Assembly (NCBI RefSeq): GCF_905196875.1
Contig: NZ_CAJJWO010000066.1
Coordinates: 1-27,797, forward strand
From: an uncultured Parabacteroides sp.
GTDB taxonomy: Bacteria > Bacteroidota > Bacteroidia > Bacteroidales > Tannerellaceae
Direction of reading: 5' to 3'
DNA: 27,797 nt
Every line of letters begins with the position of its first letter. Within the stretch, counting starts at the first letter, position 1. A program made the position numbers and the translations under genes. The notes below the pieces were generated by a model that worked only from the letters and a program-made list of their open reading frames with translations, made no database searches and was not told the DNA's origin. Below are positions 15,193 to 20,765 of this stretch, in pieces.

Positions 15193-17775
15193 CTACCTGT
15201 TATATAATGTATTGTGAACTAAATTCCTTAAATGATTAATATCGACCGGTTTGACCACATAATCCGTAAAACGGCATTCGCGGGCAATTTCTTTTTCCCT
15301 TTCAAAAGCAAACGCTGTCAGGGCAATGATCGGTATTGTTTCCGACAATTCGCGAATGATGCGGGTTGCCTGGAAGCCATCCATTACCGGCATTCTCAGG
15401 TCCATCAGAATCAGGTCGGGATCATACTTATGGTACATCTCTACCGCTTCATCCCCGTTCCAGGCATGGTATAGTTCATATATTTTCCCGAACAACGTTT
15501 GCAGCAGGAAATAGTTTTCGGGGACATCCTCGGCGATCAGTACCTTTTTCCTTTTGGAAACAGGTTTTTCGACTATGGGCGGTGGGAGAGGTGTTTCTTC
15601 TTCCTCCGGTATTTCATGTATATTTTCATTATCCTGTTCAAGCGGAAGTGTGAACCAAAAGGTAGAGCCTTCTCCCTCCACCGAATCTACCCCGATACTG
15701 CCCCCCAGGTTTTCTACGATCATTTTGCTGATCGTAAGGCCGAGTCCCGTACCCTGTTTAAAGTCGTTTATCTTGATGAAACGCTCGAAGATACGGCTCC
15801 GGTTCTCTTCGGCAATACCGATACCGGTATCTCTGACGTTTATTTTGAGGAAACTACTCTTTCTGGCATAAGAAAGGGTGATACTGCCTTCGGAAGTAAA
15901 TTTGATTGCATTGTTTATAAAGTTCGTGATCACCTGTATCACCCGCTGTGGATCTGTCTTGAGGATGACGGAAGGTAATTTGTCGTCGAACAGCAGTTTG
16001 ACATCCGAAGTCATCTTGAGTGATTCTGCCTGGTGTATTTCCCGGCAGAGCTCTTTGATATCCGTTTGCGCTATGTTATACTTCAATGTGCCCGATTCTA
16101 TTTTGGAGAAGTCCAGGATATCCCCGATCAGGTTGAGCAACAGGTTGTTGTTTTTATGGATAATATCCAGATATGCCTGCCTGTCTTCCTTATCTTCCGT
16201 TTCCGCTATCAGGTCGGAAAAGCCGACGATAGCATTCAGGGGTGTACGTATTTCGTGGCTCATATTGGCCAGGAAAGCCGATTTAAGTTTGTCCGCCTCT
16301 TTTACCTTGATCAGTTCGATCTCTTTTTCACGCTGTTTGGTGATATTGGACGTGTAGCTTATTATTTTGCTGGGCGTACCATCTTCATTCAGTTTGTAAG
16401 AGCGAACATTCGAATTGATCCAGTACGTTTTTCCGTCGAGGATACGGCGGTATACGGACGCATAACTGTTTATTTCACCTTTGAGCAGCCTTTGGAACTG
16501 CTGGTTGTATACCCTGTCGAAGTCCTCCGGATACAATGTGTCGGCAAAGTCCTGCAGGTAGGTCAGGTTCTCCCGGCTCAGGTAGGATAATAGCTTATTC
16601 TCGGTAATATTTTCATTCAGGCTGAAATCTACATTCAGTTTGTCGGAAGCCACATCATATTCCCAGATGATAGAATCACCGGTATCGACAGCAACTTTAA
16701 GCTTGGTCAGGTTGTATTGGGTCTGTTCCGTCTTAATATAATTTTCCGTATCATCGAATACGATATAGAAGAATCCGAATATGGCATCCTGTTTATCCTT
16801 CAGTACGACACCTTTTACCTGTAAATATTTAACCTGCTCCTTTACGGTAGACAGGTAATAACCCGTATCCGAAACCGCTTTAAAGTTATAACGCAGTGTG
16901 AAAGAAACGTCTTCCCCTTTTTTCAGTTTATCGTTTACCCATTCCGGAATATTGGGGTTCTCGAAAGCATTCAATCCTATGGCCTGTTCGCGCGTGGTTC
17001 CGAATATTTCCAAGTCTGCGTTATTGAGGTCGAGCAGATTGCCTTTCTCGTCATACAACTCCACTCCCCAGGGTAACTTGTCGAATATGATCTGGAATTT
17101 GGATTCGCTTTGCAGCACCTGCTTCATAGAGTTCTCTATCATCCCCTGTGCATGTTCCCGTTCGATGGCGATGGAAACGATGTCGGTCAGCATGCGCAGG
17201 TTTTCCACGTCTATGGCATTCCATGCGCGGTGGGCTTTCACGCAATCCAATCCGATAAATCCGTTGACTTTTCCCATATGGAGTACGGGGAGAACCAACA
17301 GGGAGACAATTTCCTGCAAACGCAGCAGATGTTGTTCGGCCGCAGCTTCCTGGGGCATTACCTCCACATCGGAGATGACGATATCCTTACTCTCTTTTAT
17401 CTGTTTGATCCACCAGGGGATATCTTTTATCGATAACTGGCGCAACAAATCTTCACGCATGGAGACCACACCTTCGTGCGTCACCTCATGCGTGAAGTCT
17501 ACCATATTTTTTTCATCATCGAAGATACCTATATATACGCGGTCTACTTTGAAAAACTTCAGGACAATCAATAGAGCCTGGTCGATGGCTTCGTTTTGTT
17601 CCGACCGTAGTAAGAGCGACAGCACATCAGAAAGTGTTTTCCGTAGTGCGATCATATCAGTCAGCATCCGGTTCTTATATAAATCACCATCACTGGAAGA
17701 AAGGCATTCCTTTTTCAAGATCTCAATTTCGCGGATCAACTCTTCTCTTGAATAGTTTGCGTATGCACTGCTCAT
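15193..17775 (-). CDS. Soluble hybrid sensor histidine kinase (GAF-PAS-PAS-HisKA-HATPase-receiver)
   Basis: An 860-residue hybrid kinase without signal peptide or membrane helices, so probably cytoplasmic. A short N-terminal helix is followed by a GAF domain (about 50-210), a PAS domain (about 222-345) and a second PAS/PAC (about 358-480). The HisKA domain has the phospho-acceptor His507 in FLANMSHEIRTPLNA. The ATPase domain shows the N box (NNAIKFT, about 621-627), DTGIGIA and GTGLGLTISK. A Pro- and Glu-rich linker (723-738) leads to a receiver domain with Glu749, Asp750, phospho-acceptor Asp792 (LMDLRMP) and Lys842. There is no DNA-binding output domain, so the phosphoryl group must pass to an unlinked partner. 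It is convergent with the PUL and has its own promoter. A link to glycan use is not supported by sequence. Confidence 0.93.
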   Translation of the reverse strand: MSSAYANYSREELIREIEILKKECLSSSDGDLYKNRMLTDMIALRKTLSDVLSLLLRSEQNEAIDQALLIVLKFFKVDRVYIGIFDDEKNMVDFTHEVTHEGVVSMREDLLRQLSIKDIPWWIKQIKESKDIVISDVEVMPQEAAAEQHLLRLQEIVSLLVLPVLHMGKVNGFIGLDCVKAHRAWNAIDVENLRMLTDIVSIAIEREHAQGMIENSMKQVLQSESKFQIIFDKLPWGVELYDEKGNLLDLNNADLEIFGTTREQAIGLNAFENPNIPEWVNDKLKKGEDVSFTLRYNFKAVSDTGYYLSTVKEQVKYLQVKGVVLKDKQDAIFGFFYIVFDDTENYIKTEQTQYNLTKLKVAVDTGDSIIWEYDVASDKLNVDFSLNENITENKLLSYLSRENLTYLQDFADTLYPEDFDRVYNQQFQRLLKGEINSYASVYRRILDGKTYWINSNVRSYKLNEDGTPSKIISYTSNITKQREKEIELIKVKEADKLKSAFLANMSHEIRTPLNAIVGFSDLIAETEDKEDRQAYLDIIHKNNNLLLNLIGDILDFSKIESGTLKYNIAQTDIKELCREIHQAESLKMTSDVKLLFDDKLPSVILKTDPQRVIQVITNFINNAIKFTSEGSITLSYARKSSFLKINVRDTGIGIAEENRSRIFERFIKINDFKQGTGLGLTISKMIVENLGGSIGVDSVEGEGSTFWFTLPLEQDNENIHEIPEEEETPLPPPIVEKPVSKRKKVLIAEDVPENYFLLQTLFGKIYELYHAWNGDEAVEMYHKYDPDLILMDLRMPVMDGFQATRIIRELSETIPIIALTAFAFEREKEIARECRFTDYVVKPVDINHLRNLVHNTLYNR

Positions 17776-17812
17776 ATAGGTCTATGAAGTTTATATGTTA
17801 TTGTATTTAATA

Positions 17813-17842
17813 CAAAAGTACATATAAATATTGATTGTCAAA
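17813..17842 (-). promoter_or_regulatory. Promoter of the hybrid kinase gene
   Basis: On the minus strand TTTG (17842-17839), 18 bases, then TACTTTTG (17820-17813) match the Bacteroidales -33 and -7 elements. The -7 element ends 37 bases before the kinase start codon, giving a leader of about 30 bases. The kinase is thus transcribed separately from the oxidoreductase upstream. Confidence 0.65.
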
Positions 17843-17880
17843 AGAATTTCAAGGCTTTCATATAATATAGACCTGTCGTT

Positions 17881-19203
17881 TCATATTTGGGGTAATACCC
17901 AGGGAGCCCGATAGTAAGCCTTTGATAATGCAGTAGCCTCATTATCACCGACAAACAGGCTGTTGGTATCGTCCCAGCGTACTTCGCGTTGCAGACGGCA
18001 TGAAATATTTGCCAGATGCGACATTTTGGCTACCCGTGCGCCGATGGCAATGTCGGCATTAGGCAATTCGCGGCTTTTTATGCATCCCAGGAAGTTTCCT
18101 ACATGGTTGTACAAGCCTTTTCCTTCTCCCTTTTTGAACGGGACAGCCTCCATACGGGGTGTTTTGTCTACCATAACGGGCAGCACTTCCCAACCGGCGC
18201 GGGTGAGTACCAGCGTACCGTTTTCGCCAAAGAATGCCAGTCCTTCTTTCTTATCGAACGGGCCGTGGTTGATACCGCAGGCATGATCCCAGATGATATT
18301 GAAATCTTTGTAGGCGTACGTTGCCATCAGGGTATCGGGAGTCTCCATCGCATCGTCGGGATAGGCGAACTTACCACCACCGGAGAATACGCGGCTGGGC
18401 AGGTCGGCGTTCATGCCTTCGAGGGCATAATCCAATAGATGCACTCCCCAGTCTGACATCAGGCCGCCGGCATAATCCCAGAAGAAGCGGAAATTATAAT
18501 GGAAACGGTAGGTGTTGAACGGACGTTTCGGAGCCGGGCCCAGCCACATGTCGTAATCCACTCCTGCGGGAACCGGGCTGTCGGGTATGATGGGTAGGGT
18601 AGGTTTACTGTCCTGGTAAGCCCATACCTTCACGGTGCGGATACGGCCGATGTTGCCGGCTTTCAGGTAGTTGACCGCTTCGTCCCAATGCGGATCGCTG
18701 CGTTGCCATTGGCCCACCTGTACGATGCGGTTGTATTTGCGGGCGGCTTTCTCCATCAGGTTGCATTCTTCGATGGTGTTGGAAAGCGGTTTTTCGACAT
18801 ATACGTCTTTACCGGCCTGGCAGGCAAAGATTGTAGGGAGGCAGTGCCAGTGGTCGGGGGTTCCGATGATTACTACGTCTACGTCTTTGTTATCTATGAC
18901 CTTACGCCAGTCTTTGTATAGGTTAGGGACTTTCTTGCCGGTGCTTTTTTCAACATCGGCTGCCCGTTTGTTCAGCCATTCGTCGTCTATATCGCAAAGG
19001 GCGACGCATTCCACTTCCGGGTATTTCAGGAAATTGCTGAGGTTGGAAAAACCCATCGAACGACATCCGATCAGGGCTACTTTTACTTTATTACTGGGAG
19101 CCGCTTGTCCGTAGACAGCGCTATATGCGCTACCGAACAACGGCGATAAACCAAGTCCTGCTGCAGATAATGCGGACTTTTGTAAAAAATTTCTTCTATT
19201 CAT
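17881..19203 (-). CDS. Tat-exported Gfo/Idh/MocA-family oxidoreductase
   Basis: From the ATG at 19203 the protein has 440 residues and starts MNRRNFLQKSALSAAGLGL, a twin-arginine signal. In-frame codons up to 19290 would add 29 residues before the twin arginine, which makes no sense for Tat, so I reject them. The Rossmann domain follows (KVKVALIGCRSMGFSN, about 39-54). Its glycine motif is irregular, GCRSMG, where relatives usually keep more glycines. EKP at 137-139 is the classical catalytic-lysine motif of the family. A C-terminal alpha/beta substrate domain follows. Members oxidise or rearrange sugars and cyclitols with NAD(P). The family also contains GH109 glycosidases, but I do not see the GH109 signature. 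Substrate unknown. It sits 105 bases upstream of the kinase and diverges from the UpxY gene. Confidence 0.88.
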   Translation of the reverse strand: MNRRNFLQKSALSAAGLGLSPLFGSAYSAVYGQAAPSNKVKVALIGCRSMGFSNLSNFLKYPEVECVALCDIDDEWLNKRAADVEKSTGKKVPNLYKDWRKVIDNKDVDVVIIGTPDHWHCLPTIFACQAGKDVYVEKPLSNTIEECNLMEKAARKYNRIVQVGQWQRSDPHWDEAVNYLKAGNIGRIRTVKVWAYQDSKPTLPIIPDSPVPAGVDYDMWLGPAPKRPFNTYRFHYNFRFFWDYAGGLMSDWGVHLLDYALEGMNADLPSRVFSGGGKFAYPDDAMETPDTLMATYAYKDFNIIWDHACGINHGPFDKKEGLAFFGENGTLVLTRAGWEVLPVMVDKTPRMEAVPFKKGEGKGLYNHVGNFLGCIKSRELPNADIAIGARVAKMSHLANISCRLQREVRWDDTNSLFVGDNEATALSKAYYRAPWVLPQI

Positions 19204-19218
19204 GGTATTTAATTTATG

Positions 19219-19230
19219 TGTTCGCGAACA
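19219..19230. repeat. 12-bp perfect palindrome, possible operator
   Basis: TGTTCGCGAACA is a perfect palindrome 15 bases upstream of the oxidoreductase start and 2 bases from the -33 element of the divergent UpxY promoter. Its position would let one bound dimer affect both genes. No regulator can be named. Confidence 0.45.
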
Positions 19231-19232
19231 GC

Positions 19233-19265
19233 TTTGCAATAATACGAAAAATAGTTCTATATTTG
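19233..19265 (+). promoter_or_regulatory. Consensus promoter of the UpxY-type gene
   Basis: TTTG (19233-19236), 21 bases, TATATTTG (19258-19265) match both Bacteroidales elements at the standard spacing. The -7 element ends 18 bases before the ATG at 19284, so the leader is only about 10-13 bases. That leaves no room for the long leaders found before many capsule operons. Confidence 0.8.
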
Positions 19266-19283
19266 TGCCCTGAATTAAAAAAA

Positions 19284-19784
19284 ATGCCAATGATAACCCC
19301 TCAAGATACTAACTGGTATGTTTTATATACGGCTCCACGCGCCGAAAAGCAGGTAAAAGAACGAATAGATATGTTGGGAGTAGAATGCTGGTTGCCCTTG
19401 CATCGTACTCCCCGCGTATGGTCGGATCGTGTAAAGATAGTTGAAATACCGTTGTTTAGTTCCTATGTGTTTGTCAGGTGTACAGATACCGTTTTACGCG
19501 ACTTGCTGAAGGTGTATGGGGTTATCCGGATTGTTTTTTATAACCAGAAGCCGGCTATTGTCCGTCAGACCGAGGTAGATGCCATTAAAGCATTTTTGGA
19601 ACAGGCTGCCGAACACGAGCTTTGCCCGGGTGAAGAGGTGGAAATCCTAACCGGTGCGATGAAACATGTATCCGGAAAGATAAAGAAGATAAAAAAGAAC
19701 CACCTCATGCTCTTCCTGGAGCAACTGGGCGCAACAGTCTGTGTGAGACTAACGGATGTGGCGAGGGTGAATAGGTTGAAGTGA
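19284..19784 (+). CDS. UpxY/NusG-family transcription antiterminator, orphan
   Basis: From the ATG at 19284 the protein has 166 residues; a longer in-frame reading to 19125 would run through the promoter and is rejected. The NGN domain covers about 9-95 (NWYVLYTAPRAEKQVKERI, ECWLPLHRTPRVW, PLFSSYVFVRC) and a KOW-like part about 114-160 (GEEVEILTGAMKHVSGKIKKI). In Bacteroides fragilis, UpxY proteins bind RNA polymerase at their own capsule operon and prevent early termination. Here the gene is followed directly by a convergent toxin-antitoxin pair, and no UpxZ or glycosyltransferase gene is present. It is either a remnant of a lost polysaccharide locus or a NusG paralogue acting elsewhere. Confidence 0.88.
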   Translation: MPMITPQDTNWYVLYTAPRAEKQVKERIDMLGVECWLPLHRTPRVWSDRVKIVEIPLFSSYVFVRCTDTVLRDLLKVYGVIRIVFYNQKPAIVRQTEVDAIKAFLEQAAEHELCPGEEVEILTGAMKHVSGKIKKIKKNHLMLFLEQLGATVCVRLTDVARVNRLK

Positions 19785-19791
19785 TAAGGGG

Positions 19792-20109
19792 TTACTTTAA
19801 CCTTTCAACTAAGCTTTCGGGTGCGCGGCGTGTATCCCAAATGTCAACGATATTAATTATATTGTTTTGTTTGTCGATAAAGTAAATGAGTTTATAATGG
19901 CTGTGTTCCACAATACTGCGAAATCCTTGCGGATATTTTTCTAATAAAATTTCATGTTTCCCCATCAAAGGGTTTTGAGTCAAAAGTGTATCATAATGCT
20001 TGATTTGCCGGTAAACATTGCTTGCTGTTCGTTTTCCAAATGTAATAAGGCAATATTCCACAAGGTCGTCAAGTTCTTTTTCTGCGTCAGGAGACCAAAT
20101 TACTTGCAT
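19792..20109 (-). CDS. RelE/ParE-family toxin of a type II toxin-antitoxin pair
   Basis: A 105-residue protein with the RelE/ParE superfamily fold pattern: N-terminal strand MQVIWSPDAEKELDDLVEYC, two helices, then FRSIVEHSHYKLIYFIDKQNNIINIVDIWDTRRAPESL, the characteristic C-terminal strands with an Arg-rich end. ParE members poison gyrase and RelE members cleave mRNA at the ribosome; the sequence alone does not decide which. The start codon lies inside the end of the antitoxin gene (10-base overlap, ATGCAAGTAA), so translation is coupled. The gene converges with the UpxY gene, with only 7 bases between the stops and no visible terminator. Confidence 0.87.
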   Translation of the reverse strand: MQVIWSPDAEKELDDLVEYCLITFGKRTASNVYRQIKHYDTLLTQNPLMGKHEILLEKYPQGFRSIVEHSHYKLIYFIDKQNNIINIVDIWDTRRAPESLVERLK

Positions 20110-20372
20110 AGCCAGGGGTATTTTTGTTCCATTTTATGAAATACTTCGTTGCTGGGAATGCCTTTTCCGGCATCTAATTCTGCAATAGAATGGTCGATAC
20201 GGGCATGGAGCTCTTCTAATGTATATGGAGTAACTTCTTCTTCCTTTTCTTGAAAATCCAGAATATCTGTCAACCGGCTTTTGACCTTATCCAAAATATC
20301 TTTGCTTGTAATAGAGAGGATTGCTTTCGCTAATTCTATCTTATCTGCATCCAGTCTTATATTTGTATTCAT
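20100..20372 (-). CDS. Antitoxin of the RelE/ParE-type pair
   Basis: A 90-residue, mostly helical protein directly upstream of the toxin gene and overlapping it by 10 bases. The C-terminal part (TLEELHARIDHSIAELDAGKGIPSNEVFHKMEQ) resembles the toxin-wrapping end of antitoxins that pair with ParE/RelE-type toxins. An acidic middle (FQEKEEEVT) is also typical. I do not recognise the N-terminal DNA-binding type. The call rests mainly on gene order, size and overlap. By analogy it should neutralise the toxin and repress the shared promoter. Confidence 0.8.
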   Translation of the reverse strand: MNTNIRLDADKIELAKAILSITSKDILDKVKSRLTDILDFQEKEEEVTPYTLEELHARIDHSIAELDAGKGIPSNEVFHKMEQKYPWLCK

Positions 20373-20427
20373 TTTATTTTTCTTTTTAAGGTTTATACTA
20401 GTCCTATCTATCTGATCAATAGTATTA

Positions 20428-20435
20428 CAAAGATA
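20428..20435 (-). promoter_or_regulatory. Candidate -7 element of the toxin-antitoxin operon
   Basis: The minus strand reads TATCTTTG (TAnnTTTG), ending 55 bases before the antitoxin ATG. No correctly spaced TTTG was found upstream. It overlaps the divergent upstream region of the small gene at 20497. Confidence 0.5.
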
Positions 20436-20456
20436 GAAATTGTTTTTAATTATTCG

Positions 20457-20464
20457 TATATTTG
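20457..20464 (+). promoter_or_regulatory. Candidate -7 element of the 51-residue gene
   Basis: TATATTTG (TAnnTTTG) ends 32 bases before the ATG at 20497. The -33 element is not clear. Confidence 0.5.
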
Positions 20465-20496
20465 TAATGTATCAAATTTCATAAATCAAGACAGAC

Positions 20497-20652
20497 ATGA
20501 AAAGGAAAGAATTTAATTCGACAAAACAAGAAATGATCTGTACGGCTAAAAAGGCTGTAGCCGATAAGAAAGCATGGATGAAGGCTGTTTCGGAAGGAAC
20601 ATCGATTCAGAAATTGAGAAATGAAGGGGTTAGGGTGGTCAAACTTCAATAA
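20497..20652 (+). CDS. Small basic hypothetical protein, 51 residues
   Basis: An open frame from ATG 20497 to TAA 20652 encodes 51 residues, starting MKRKEFNSTKQEM and ending EGVRVVKLQ. Lysine and arginine are about a quarter of the residues, and the sequence looks like one or two helices. A -7 element lies upstream and a strong terminator (20719-20755) 66 bases downstream, so it has the full set of a small gene. I cannot name a family or function. It is divergent from the toxin-antitoxin operon and convergent with the GLUG gene. It could be a small nucleic-acid-binding or regulatory protein (inference). Confidence 0.65.
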   Translation: MKRKEFNSTKQEMICTAKKAVADKKAWMKAVSEGTSIQKLRNEGVRVVKLQ

Positions 20653-20718
20653 TAATATAGAATAAGAATGACCTTGATTGATTTGTATTTGAATGAACTA
20701 AAGAGTTATTAGTAATAT

Positions 20719-20755
20719 AAAAGCCGCAAAAGATTAAATCCCTTTTGCGGCTTTT
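20719..20755. terminator. Bidirectional intrinsic terminator
   Basis: A 14-base perfect stem, AAAAGCCGCAAAAG (20719-20732) with its complement at 20742-20755, and a 9-base loop. A and T tracts at the ends allow termination of the small gene on one strand and of the GLUG operon (stop at 20766) on the other. Confidence 0.9.
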
Positions 20756-20765
20756 GGTTTATCGG

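Noticed and set aside
15193..17775. A PUL hybrid two-component regulator
   Set aside because: There is no periplasmic propeller sensor, membrane segment or AraC-type domain; the PUL already has an ECF/FecR pair.
17881..19203. Assignment of the oxidoreductase to GH109 (NAD-dependent N-acetylgalactosaminidase)
   Set aside because: The Tat signal fits, but I cannot find the GH109 catalytic-region signature, and EKP with the following motifs fits general Gfo/Idh enzymes.
19125..19283. 53-residue extension of the UpxY gene
   Set aside because: It would run through the -33/-7 promoter and over the oxidoreductase start; the NGN domain begins after 19284.
19204..19290. 29-residue extension of the oxidoreductase upstream of the twin-arginine start
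   Set aside because: A Tat signal must be near the N-terminus, and the extension crosses the promoter of the divergent gene.
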